Source of the DNA: Halomonas sp. HL-48
GTDB taxonomy: Bacteria > Pseudomonadota > Gammaproteobacteria > Pseudomonadales > Halomonadaceae
Assembly (NCBI RefSeq): GCF_001314875.1
Contig: NZ_LJZS01000007.1
Coordinates: 1-64,000, forward strand
Length of the DNA: 64,000 nucleotides
Reading direction: 5' to 3'
In this document: piece after piece, positions 49,951 to 58,630 of the stretch
Numbering within the stretch: the stretch's first letter is position 1
How the letters are laid out: each line of letters opens with the position of its first letter
Notes under the pieces: model-generated
Told to the model about the DNA's origin: nothing
Seen by the model: the letters and a program-made list of their open reading frames with translations, nothing else
Databases searched by the model: none
Translations under genes and position numbers: made by a program

Positions 49951-52355
49951 GCGTCCGGCTCCATGCTGACCAGCTGGCGCGGCCGCTCGACATGGCTGAA
50001 GTGGCTATGACTGATGGCATCCGACAGCGCGCTCAGCGGCTCGATCAGGGCGTCGAGCAACTGCTCCAGTGCAAGTTGCGCCTCGGGGGTATCGGCCAGG
50101 TGGCTCAGGCGCTCGATATCGGCCAGGTGCAGCGCCGCATTGGCCTGAATCAGCAGCCGCCGCTCGGCGTTGCGGTAAGGCGATGAGCCGCCGGGTAAGC
50201 GGTCGATTTGCCGTTCGAGGCGCTTGAGCATGTAGCCCACCGAGCGCGGGTTGGTTTCATCGAACAGCAGCAGGTCGAGGATCGCGGCCGGGTGAAGTTC
50301 GCTGCGATAACGCCGCCGGTAGGCGGTAAAGTTATCGGTCGTGGCGAGGACCACCTCCCAAAGTGCCAGCCCCGGTGAGGGCGGCGCGTTCAGCGTCAGT
50401 TTGAGTAATGACAAAAGCCCCAGCACGCGATCCAGAAAACGCCCGATATCCATGAACCGCCAGCCGTAATGGTGGGGCATGGTTTCGTTGCACAGCCCAA
50501 AGAAGGCCGCCAGCTGCGCGGTAAGGTCTTCGCAGGCGCGCCGGGCAGCGCTGGCGTCATGACCTGGGTGCATCCCGCCGACCCGTTGGCGCAGCTGGTG
50601 GAGCACACGCCAGGAATCATCGCCCAGATGGTCGCGTATGCTGCGTGCGTTGCCCAGCAGCTGGGCGAACAGCGGCGCCAGCGCCTGGGGATGGCTATCG
50701 TCGAACTGGGCCAGCAGAGCGTCGCGTTTCTGGATAAACCCTACCAGCGGTGCCTTGCTGGGCTCGCCATCGGCGTCCCGGGTCGCAATGTCTAGTATCA
50801 GCAGCAGTTCATCGAGCAGCCGGTCGGCAATGTCATCCTGGTCGACTTCCAGTAGTCGCAACAGCGCTTCGCGCAGCAGGCGTGAACGCGCATCCAGGCG
50901 CTCGCCGTAGCGGCCCAGCCAGAACAGGCTTTCGGCTACGCGGCTGGGCAGGTCGGTGCCATCGCGGGTGGCGACCACCGGGCCTCGCGCCTGACGCAGC
51001 TGGCTGACGTGGGGCTGTGGCGTATCGGCGGTGATCCATACGTCTTTGACCACCGGGCTTGCCAGGGACGGCGAGCCGGGAGCGCCCACCCAGGCCAGCC
51101 CGCCAGGCATGACATGATAGTGGCTGGCATGATCGCTCGCGGCGCTGACGCTGCCTGGGGTGCGCGAGACAAAGCAGCGCAGGTTGAGCGGGGTCGGCGT
51201 CAGGCGCTGCATGTGGGTATCGAACACCGGAGCCGTGGCGGTCGGGGTGTACGAGTTAGCCCATTGCAGCAACAGGGGTTCGCCGAGCAGGTGCTCGCAC
51301 AGCGCCGGCAAGTAGTCGGCAAGCGCGGGGAGTTCCAGCACGCCGACGCCCAGCGCGTTGGAGATGGCCACGCCGCTGGACCGTGCCGCCTGCAGCAATC
51401 CCGGTACGCCCAGCTGTGAGTCGCCCCTCAACTCCAGCGGGTCGCAGTAGGCATCGTCACAGTGGCGCAGCACCACGTCCACCGCCTGCAGCCCGCCCAG
51501 CGTACGCAGCCACAGCTGGCTGTCGCGCACGACCATGTCCTGGCCTTCGGCGAGGTCGATGTTGAGATAGTTGGCCAGGTAGGCGTGCTCGAAATAACGC
51601 GGGCTGGCAGGCCCCGGCGTGAGCAGTACGACCTTGGGGTTGTCACGGTGTTGATAGGCCAGCACGGTAAGCGTGCGGTGATACTTGTCCAGGAAGCCCG
51701 CCAAGCGTTTTAACGGCGCGTTGCGGTACATCTCGGGCAGTGCCCGGGCCATCAGAATGCGGTTTTCCAGGGCAAAGCCGGTGCCCGAGGGCGCCTGGAG
51801 GCGGTCACCCATGACGCGCCACTGGCCCTTGGTATCCTGGATGACATCGACACCGTGGAAGTTGATCGCGGGTCGGTCGCTGGGCTTTGCGCCGTGACAG
51901 GGCAGTAGAAAATGCGGCGACGCCAGCATCGACTGGGTCGGCAACAGGCCCGCATCAAACAGCGTGCGGGCACCGTAGATATCCTGGTACAGGGCGTTGA
52001 ACAGCCGGCTTCGCTGGGTCACGCCGGCTTCCAGCGCCTGCCAGTGTGCCTGGTCGATCACCCAGGGCAGCGGGTCGAGTCGCCACGTGCGCCCCTGGGT
52101 ACCATCGTGCATATTGAAGATGACGCCGTTCTCGGCCAGCAGCCGCTGGATCTCGTCATGCTGTCGATGGCGGCCCTCCTTGCCCAACGCTTCCAGCGCG
52201 CCGATAAGGTTCGCCCAACCCGGGCGCAGGCGACCGTGGCGGTCGAGCAGCGCGTCAAAAGTGCCGGGCTGTCCCTTGCCTAGCTGATGCCGATAGTCCT
52301 CAACCAGCCCGGCAGTGCCGAGCTCGAGCGGTGAGGGGGAGACAGGGGCCGTCAT
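49947..52355 (-). CDS. fused circularly permuted ATP-grasp-like + alpha-E domain protein
   Basis: N-terminal ~460 aa ATP-grasp-like (TPGPASPRYFEHAYLANYLNIDLAEGQDMVV); C-terminal ~330 aa alpha-E (RVAESLFWLGRYGERLDARSRLLRE); start/stop overlap with 49950. Confidence 0.88.
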   Translation of the reverse strand: MTAPVSPSPLELGTAGLVEDYRHQLGKGQPGTFDALLDRHGRLRPGWANLIGALEALGKEGRHRQHDEIQRLLAENGVIFNMHDGTQGRTWRLDPLPWVIDQAHWQALEAGVTQRSRLFNALYQDIYGARTLFDAGLLPTQSMLASPHFLLPCHGAKPSDRPAINFHGVDVIQDTKGQWRVMGDRLQAPSGTGFALENRILMARALPEMYRNAPLKRLAGFLDKYHRTLTVLAYQHRDNPKVVLLTPGPASPRYFEHAYLANYLNIDLAEGQDMVVRDSQLWLRTLGGLQAVDVVLRHCDDAYCDPLELRGDSQLGVPGLLQAARSSGVAISNALGVGVLELPALADYLPALCEHLLGEPLLLQWANSYTPTATAPVFDTHMQRLTPTPLNLRCFVSRTPGSVSAASDHASHYHVMPGGLAWVGAPGSPSLASPVVKDVWITADTPQPHVSQLRQARGPVVATRDGTDLPSRVAESLFWLGRYGERLDARSRLLREALLRLLEVDQDDIADRLLDELLLILDIATRDADGEPSKAPLVGFIQKRDALLAQFDDSHPQALAPLFAQLLGNARSIRDHLGDDSWRVLHQLRQRVGGMHPGHDASAARRACEDLTAQLAAFFGLCNETMPHHYGWRFMDIGRFLDRVLGLLSLLKLTLNAPPSPGLALWEVVLATTDNFTAYRRRYRSELHPAAILDLLLFDETNPRSVGYMLKRLERQIDRLPGGSSPYRNAERRLLIQANAALHLADIERLSHLADTPEAQLALEQLLDALIEPLSALSDAISHSHFSHVERPRQLVSMEPDA

Positions 52356-52432
52356 GATCCTTGTAGTCCTGAAGAAGGTAAGAAGCGGATTATCCTGCAG
52401 CCAGCGCGGATAAGAAAGTACTCACCAGTGGA

Positions 52433-55400
52433 TTAGCTTGGACACCAGCGTAAGTCCAGCGTGCAAGGCAGCTCCAGGCTGGGTATTTCCGACGGTGGTA
52501 CCTGGGTGCCATGGCGGTGTCCGCTTTCGCTGAAGCGTCCCAGGCGCCTTGCTTCTGCCTCGAAGGCGTTAACCGGGAAGGTATCAAAACTGCGCCCGGT
52601 GGGGTGCACTACATGATAGGTGCAGCCCGCCACGGAGCGCTGATTCCAGGTGTCGACCACGTCAAACACCAGTGGGGCGTGGACAGGAATCTGCGGGTGC
52701 AGCGCCGACGGCGGCTGCCAGGCCCGGTAGCGTACCCCGGCCACCGCCTCACCGTTACGCCCGGTGGAAGCGAGCGGTACGCGCCGCCCGTTACAGGTGA
52801 CCACGTAGCGGTCGCCGCTCATGCCGTTGACCTTGACCTCCAAACGCTCCACCGACGAGTCCACGTAGCGTGCGGTGCCTCCGGCAGAGGCTTCCTCGCC
52901 CAGCACGTGCCAGGGTTCGATGGCCTGACGCAGCTCGATATCCAGCATGGGGGTATGCAGCCGGCCATGCACCGGGAAGCGAAACTCGAGGAACGGCGCA
53001 AACCAGGCCAGATCGAAATCAAACCCATGATGACGCAGGTCGCCAAGGACGTCGTTCAGGTCTTCCCAGAGGTAATACGGCAGCATCCAGCGGTCCTGCA
53101 GGGCGCTACCCCAGCGCACCGGCTTGGCCCGGTAAGGGGTTTTCCAGCAGCGGGCGACCAATGCGCGAATCAGCAGCATCTGCATCAGGCCCATGCGGGC
53201 GTGGGGCGGCATTTCAAAGCCGCGTAGCTCCAGAAGCCCCAAACGGCCGCTGTCGCTGTCCGGCGAGTAGAGCTTGTCGATACAGAACTCGGCGCGGTGG
53301 GTATTGCCGGTCAGGTCGGTGAGCAGGTGGCGCAGCAGCCGATCGACCAGCCACGGCTGTACGACCTCGCCCTGGGGCATCTGCTGAAGGGCGATCTCCA
53401 GCTCGTAAAGTGCTTCGTGGCGCGCCTCATCTACCCGCGGTGCCTGGCTGGTGGGGCCGATGAACAGCCCTGAAAACAGATACGAAAGGCTGGGGTGGTG
53501 CTGCCAATAGGTGACCAGGCTGGCGAGCAGATCCGGGCGACGCAGAAACGGTGAATCCTCCGGCGTCACGCCGCCCAGGGTCACGTGGTTGCCGCCGCCG
53601 GTTCCCGTGTGGCGGCCATCGAGCATGAATTTCTCAGTACCCAGGCGCGCCTGTCGGGCCTCGTCGTAAAGCCGCTCGGTCTGCGCCACCAGGGTTTTCC
53701 AACTGGCCGCCGGCATGATGTTGACCTCGATCACGCCGGGGTCGGGGGTGATCATGAAGCTATCCAAGCGCGGGTCGCGGGGTGGGGCATAGCCTTCGAG
53801 CATCACCGGGCAGCCAAGATCGCGGGCGCACTCCTCAATGCTGCTGAGCAGATCCAGGTAGTGTTCAAGCTGGGTCAACGGCGGCAGGAAAATGTGTAAA
53901 CGTCCGTCCCGGGGCTCCACGCATAGGCTGGTGTGTATCACCTTGTGGTCGCGGTCGTTCTCGGCGCTGGGCTGCTGCTGAACGGCTTCGCCTTCGGGAT
54001 GACTCGAGCTTGGGTGCAGGCTTTGGCCGTGACGCTCGGCGCCGGTCAGGTGGGACTGCTCGGCGTGTCGCCTGGCCACTTCACCATGAATATCGCCAAT
54101 CTCGGGGCGGGGGGCAAACAGCGACTGTGGCTGCGGCTGGTCGTCCGGGTCAGCCCAAGGCAATGCCGACAGCGGCAGTCGCAGCCCCATGGGCGAGTCG
54201 CCGGGAACGAGATACAGCTGGTCGCGTTTTAGCGGCCAGTGACCGCTTTCCCAGCGGTGGGACTGAACAATCGAGTGGCGTAGCGGCAGGGCGTAGCCTA
54301 CTGCCGCGCCCAGGTCCTGTTCCAGCAGCCGGGCGAGACGGCGGCGCTCGGCGTCGTCTTTCAGATCAGCGTCGCGGGGGTCGACGCTTACCGGTAGGGT
54401 CTGCTCCTTCCACAGGTAGTAATAAACGTCCTCATAGGCTGGAATCCAGTGGCGTTCGGGCACGCCCAGCCGTTCGCTCAGCGCCAGGGTGAAGCGCTGG
54501 GCCATGGTATCGTCGGCTGTCACCTTGGGCGCGCCGTCCATGCAGGCGAGCCAATGCGGGTCGCGCCATAGCGGCACGCCATCCTTGCGCCAGTAGCAGG
54601 CAAGCGCCCAGCGCGGCAGCGGCTCACCGGGGTACCACTTGCCCTGTTGCTGCTGAATGACACTGCCCGGCGCAAAGGCGGCTTGCAGACGGGTCAGCAG
54701 CACCTCGGCGCGTTCGCGCTTGTGTTCACCCAGCGCTTCGGTGTTCCACTCGGGGCTCTCCATGTCGTCGAACGACACAAAGGTGGGCTCGCCGCCCATG
54801 GTCAGACGGACGTCCTGCTGGTTGAGCTCACTATCCACCTGATCGCCCAGCCGCAGGATCTGCTGCCACGCCTGATCGCTGTAGGGCTTGGTCACGCGCG
54901 GGTCTTCGTGGAGGCGCTCGACGCGCATTTCCACATCGAACTCGACCTCGCACTTATCCGAAAAGCCGGTGATCGCAGCGGCGCTGCCAGTGGTTGGCGT
55001 GGCCGCCAGGGGAATATGCCCTTCGCCGGCAAACAGGCCCGAGGTCGGGTCAAGCCCCACCCAGCCCGCACCGGGCAGGAAGACTTCGGTCCAGGCGTGG
55101 AGGTCGGTGAAATCCACATCGGTGCCGCTCGGGCCATCCAGCGCCTTGACGTCCGGGGTCAACTGGATCAGATAACCGGAGACAAAGCGCGCCGCCAGCC
55201 CCAGGTGGCGCAGTATCTGGACCATCAGCCAGGCACTGTCGCGGCAGGAGCCGCTACCCAGCGTCAGGGTTTCCTCGCAGCTCTGCACGCCCGGTTCCAT
55301 GCGCACCAGATAGCTGATGTCGTGCTGTAAACGCTGGTTGATGGCGACCAGGAAGTCGACGCTGGTGGTCGGCTCCAGGGACACATCCTTGAGCCACGCC

Positions 55401-55783
55401 ATCAGGCGCGGCCCGGCTTCGGTGACTTCCAGGTAAGGGCCGAGTTCCGCGCGCAGCGCGTCGGGGTAAGTAAACGGAATGGTCTGGGCGATGTCATCCA
55501 GGAAAAAATCAAACGGGTTGATCACCGTCATCGGGGCGATGAGTTCAACGGCAATGGTCAGCTCGCGCCGCGGCTCGGGGAAGACGATGCGCGCATTGAA
55601 ATTACCAAACGGGTCCTGCTGCCAGTTTACAAAATGATCGTCACCGGAAATGTTGAGCGAGTAGGCCTCGATGTGGGTGCGGCAGTGAGGGGCAGGGCGC
55701 AGACGGACCACATGCGGTGATAAGCGCACCGGTCGGTCAAAGCGGTAGGTCGTGTGATGGTGCAAGGCAACGCGAATGGTCAT
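52433..55783 (-). CDS. transglutaminase-like + DUF2126 protein
   Basis: LGSGSCRDSAWL, DLHAWTEV, LDPTSGLFAGEGHIPLAATP; DUF2126 region with MEGYAPPRDPRLDSFMITPDPGVIEVNIMP, GRHTGTGGGNHVTLGG. Confidence 0.93.
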   Translation of the reverse strand: MTIRVALHHHTTYRFDRPVRLSPHVVRLRPAPHCRTHIEAYSLNISGDDHFVNWQQDPFGNFNARIVFPEPRRELTIAVELIAPMTVINPFDFFLDDIAQTIPFTYPDALRAELGPYLEVTEAGPRLMAWLKDVSLEPTTSVDFLVAINQRLQHDISYLVRMEPGVQSCEETLTLGSGSCRDSAWLMVQILRHLGLAARFVSGYLIQLTPDVKALDGPSGTDVDFTDLHAWTEVFLPGAGWVGLDPTSGLFAGEGHIPLAATPTTGSAAAITGFSDKCEVEFDVEMRVERLHEDPRVTKPYSDQAWQQILRLGDQVDSELNQQDVRLTMGGEPTFVSFDDMESPEWNTEALGEHKRERAEVLLTRLQAAFAPGSVIQQQQGKWYPGEPLPRWALACYWRKDGVPLWRDPHWLACMDGAPKVTADDTMAQRFTLALSERLGVPERHWIPAYEDVYYYLWKEQTLPVSVDPRDADLKDDAERRRLARLLEQDLGAAVGYALPLRHSIVQSHRWESGHWPLKRDQLYLVPGDSPMGLRLPLSALPWADPDDQPQPQSLFAPRPEIGDIHGEVARRHAEQSHLTGAERHGQSLHPSSSHPEGEAVQQQPSAENDRDHKVIHTSLCVEPRDGRLHIFLPPLTQLEHYLDLLSSIEECARDLGCPVMLEGYAPPRDPRLDSFMITPDPGVIEVNIMPAASWKTLVAQTERLYDEARQARLGTEKFMLDGRHTGTGGGNHVTLGGVTPEDSPFLRRPDLLASLVTYWQHHPSLSYLFSGLFIGPTSQAPRVDEARHEALYELEIALQQMPQGEVVQPWLVDRLLRHLLTDLTGNTHRAEFCIDKLYSPDSDSGRLGLLELRGFEMPPHARMGLMQMLLIRALVARCWKTPYRAKPVRWGSALQDRWMLPYYLWEDLNDVLGDLRHHGFDFDLAWFAPFLEFRFPVHGRLHTPMLDIELRQAIEPWHVLGEEASAGGTARYVDSSVERLEVKVNGMSGDRYVVTCNGRRVPLASTGRNGEAVAGVRYRAWQPPSALHPQIPVHAPLVFDVVDTWNQRSVAGCTYHVVHPTGRSFDTFPVNAFEAEARRLGRFSESGHRHGTQVPPSEIPSLELPCTLDLRWCPS

Positions 55784-55842
55784 AAGCCACCCTCATGAAA
55801 GCCGGAATCAACCGAAAGCCGGTTAAAAATTAGGTTATTACT

Positions 55843-55858
55843 CGCAAGTATCGTTCCA
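55843..55858 (-). promoter_or_regulatory. putative sigma-54 (-24/-12) promoter for the 55783 transglutaminase/DUF2126 arm
   Basis: minus strand reads AAAAC-TGGAACG-ATAC-TTGCG; GG-N10-GC spacing; consensus TGGCACG-N4-TTGCW; 60 nt upstream of ATG. Confidence 0.6.
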
Positions 55859-56035
55859 GTTTTACTTTTTTGCAGCTGTCATTGCCGTTAAGCCGTTTAA
55901 GTAAGGTGTAAAACGGTTTTTGCACTAAAAAGAGGAAGTTTATGCACCGCTATAAAGCGTTTATTTCATAAACCGGCCCAATAAAGACGACGTTTTAAGC
56001 GCGTAGCTGTTTGAACGTTGAAAAAGCGCAAAAGA

Positions 56036-56051
56036 TGGTACGTATATTGCT
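56036..56051 (+). promoter_or_regulatory. putative sigma-54 (-24/-12) promoter for the 56138 ATP-grasp arm
   Basis: TGGTACG-TATA-TTGCT; GG-N10-GC spacing; one mismatch to TGGCACG-N4-TTGCW; 87 nt upstream of ATG. Confidence 0.65.
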
Positions 56052-56137
56052 GAGTTTGTTTACCCGTTTTTGGGCGCGACCTGCCTAAACTGATAGTCAA
56101 GCAGCCGCCGTCCTTCCCCTGCGCCAGGAGAGCGCCC

Positions 56138-57622
56138 ATGAGCCAAGTGAATTGGAATAACTATGCGTGTAGCGATTATTACGATGAACTGATGGCGGCA
56201 CCCGGCAGCCCCCGCGCGTCGGCAGGTGAGCTTTGCAATATGCTGGCGCGGTTCACGGCCGATGAGCTGGCCGAGCGTAAAACCGCTGCAGAAATCGCCA
56301 TTCGCACTATGGGCATCACTTTCACGGTGTATTCAGAAGGCGCCATGATCGATCGCGCCTGGCCGTTTGATATTGTGCCGCGCATTATTCCCGCCCATGA
56401 GTGGCGCAAAACCGAGGCGGGATTAAAGCAGCGCGTTCAGGCGCTCAACTTGTTTATCGACGATCTTTACCACGAGCAGAAAGTGGTCAAGGACAAGGTG
56501 TTGCCCGCCGAAGTACTGGCGCAGTCGGTTAACTTCCGCCCCCAGTGCGTGGGTATCAACCCGCCCCACGGCGTCTGGGCGCATATTTGCGGCTCCGATC
56601 TGGTCCGCGGCGGTGACGGGACCCTTTACGTGCTGGAAGACAACCTGCGCATCCCCTCCGGCGTCTCCTACATGCTCGAAAACCGCAACGTGACCAAACG
56701 TGTGCTGCCGGAGCTGTTTGCCTCTGGCAAGATCTTGCCCGTGGATGACTACGTGGCGCAGCTTTACGACATGCTGGCGGCCATGTCGCCACGCCCGGGC
56801 GACGAGCCACAGGTCGTGGTGCTGACCCCGGGGATCTACAACTCGGCGTATTTCGAGCACGCTTATCTGGCGCAGCAGATGGGTGTCGAACTGGTACAGG
56901 GCAGCGACCTGCTGGTGGATGACGATGACGTGGTCTACATGCGCACCGTGGAAGGGCTGCGGCGGGTGGACGTGATTTACCGACGCGTGGACGACGAATT
57001 TCTCGATCCCGAGGCCTTCAATCCAAACTCCATGCTGGGGGTGGCGGGCCTGATGCGTGCCTGGCGGTCGGGTAAGGTGGCCCTGGCCAATGCCCCGGGG
57101 GCCGGGGTCGCCGACGACAAGGTGGTTTACGCCTTCGTGCCCGAGTTGATTCGTTATTACCTGGATGAACAACCGCTGCTGCCCAACGTGCCCAGCTATT
57201 TGTGCATGTTCGAAGACGACCGCAAGTATGTGCTCGAACACCTGGACGAGCTGGTCGTGAAACCAGCCAACGAATCCGGTGGCTACGGCATGCTGATCGG
57301 CCCGCGCTCAACCAAAGAGACCCGTGACCAGTTCGTCGAGTTGATCAACGCCAATCCGCGTAACTACATGGCCCAGCCAACGCTTGCGCTGTCGACCACG
57401 CCGACGCTGGCCAATGGCCTGCCTCAGCCGCGCCATGTCGACCTGCGACCGTTTATTCTGTCCGGCCCTGAGACGCATGTAACGACCGGGGGCTTGACCC
57501 GTGTGGCGCTGGTGGAAGGCTCGCTGGTGGTCAATTCGTCCCAGGGAGGCGGCAGCAAGGACACCTGGATTGTCGAAACCGAGGATCACCCCGCGGCCGC
57601 CGCCGAGCGGACAGGAGCCTAG
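56138..57622 (+). CDS. circularly permuted type 2 ATP-grasp protein
   Basis: LDELVVKPANESGGYGMLIGP, NPRNYMAQPTLALST, SSQGGGSKDTWIVE. Confidence 0.95.
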   Translation: MSQVNWNNYACSDYYDELMAAPGSPRASAGELCNMLARFTADELAERKTAAEIAIRTMGITFTVYSEGAMIDRAWPFDIVPRIIPAHEWRKTEAGLKQRVQALNLFIDDLYHEQKVVKDKVLPAEVLAQSVNFRPQCVGINPPHGVWAHICGSDLVRGGDGTLYVLEDNLRIPSGVSYMLENRNVTKRVLPELFASGKILPVDDYVAQLYDMLAAMSPRPGDEPQVVVLTPGIYNSAYFEHAYLAQQMGVELVQGSDLLVDDDDVVYMRTVEGLRRVDVIYRRVDDEFLDPEAFNPNSMLGVAGLMRAWRSGKVALANAPGAGVADDKVVYAFVPELIRYYLDEQPLLPNVPSYLCMFEDDRKYVLEHLDELVVKPANESGGYGMLIGPRSTKETRDQFVELINANPRNYMAQPTLALSTTPTLANGLPQPRHVDLRPFILSGPETHVTTGGLTRVALVEGSLVVNSSQGGGSKDTWIVETEDHPAAAAERTGA

Positions 57623-57625
57623 CCC

Positions 57626-58630
57626 ATGCTGTCACGCGTCGCAGAAAACCTTTACTGGATGGCCCGTTATATCGAACGCGCCGAGGACACCGCGCGGTTA
57701 TTGAGCGTCAACAGTCACCTGATGCTGGATTTGCCTCGGCATCTGCCGCTTGGCTGGGGGCCGCTGATTGAAATGACCGGCACGCTCGAGGCATTCACGG
57801 AACGCCATGGTGACTTTGATGAGCGCAGCGTGGTGCACTTCTTGTGCGCCGATACCCAAAGCGGCAGCTCGATTCTTTCCGCCCTGGCCAGCGCCCGTGA
57901 AAACCTGCGCACCACCCGCGATGTGGTGCCCCGCGAGATATGGGAAGAGGTCAATCAGCTCTACCTGAGCGTTGCCGATCACGCCGAGAACGGCGTCAGC
58001 CCGCGACGTCGCGATGCTTTTTTGAAAAGCGTCATTCGTGGCTGCCAGACCCTGACCGGGCTGATCGAAGGTACGTTGAGCCACGGCCCGGCACGTACCT
58101 TCATTGAGCTTGGGCGCCAGCTGGAGCGGGTCGACATGACCACACGGATCGTCGACGTGCGCTCGGCGAGTCTGCTGCCGCAAAATCCCGAAGAACTGTT
58201 GCCGTTCGAAAACCTGCAGTGGATGAGCGTGCTGAAGTCGCTGACCGCCTACCAGATGTATCGCCAGCAGGTGCGCCTGCGCGTTCGCGGCCCGGATGTG
58301 CTGCGCTTTCTGCTTCAGGATCCCAATCTGCCGCGCTCTATCGCCTGCAGCCTGGAAACCTTGGGCCACGAGCTGCAGTTATTGCCCAGGCAGGACCGCG
58401 TGGCCGCCACCGTCTCGCTGGTGAGGGCGGATGTGGTGGATGCCGACATCCAGGCGCTGGCCCACTCGCCAAGCAAGCTGCACGCCTTTGTCGACGAGCT
58501 GCAGATTGGTTTTGCAGCGATTCACGACACCCTGAGCGCCACCTATTTTGTCAGTGCCGACAGCATTCCCCATGTGACCCAGCGGCAAACCCAGAGTCAT
58601 GCTGGCGATCAGGATATCGACGACGACTGA
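57626..58630 (+). CDS. alpha-E domain-containing protein
   Basis: MLSRVAENLYWMARYIERAEDTARLLSVNSHLMLD. Confidence 0.95.
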   Translation: MLSRVAENLYWMARYIERAEDTARLLSVNSHLMLDLPRHLPLGWGPLIEMTGTLEAFTERHGDFDERSVVHFLCADTQSGSSILSALASARENLRTTRDVVPREIWEEVNQLYLSVADHAENGVSPRRRDAFLKSVIRGCQTLTGLIEGTLSHGPARTFIELGRQLERVDMTTRIVDVRSASLLPQNPEELLPFENLQWMSVLKSLTAYQMYRQQVRLRVRGPDVLRFLLQDPNLPRSIACSLETLGHELQLLPRQDRVAATVSLVRADVVDADIQALAHSPSKLHAFVDELQIGFAAIHDTLSATYFVSADSIPHVTQRQTQSHAGDQDIDDD

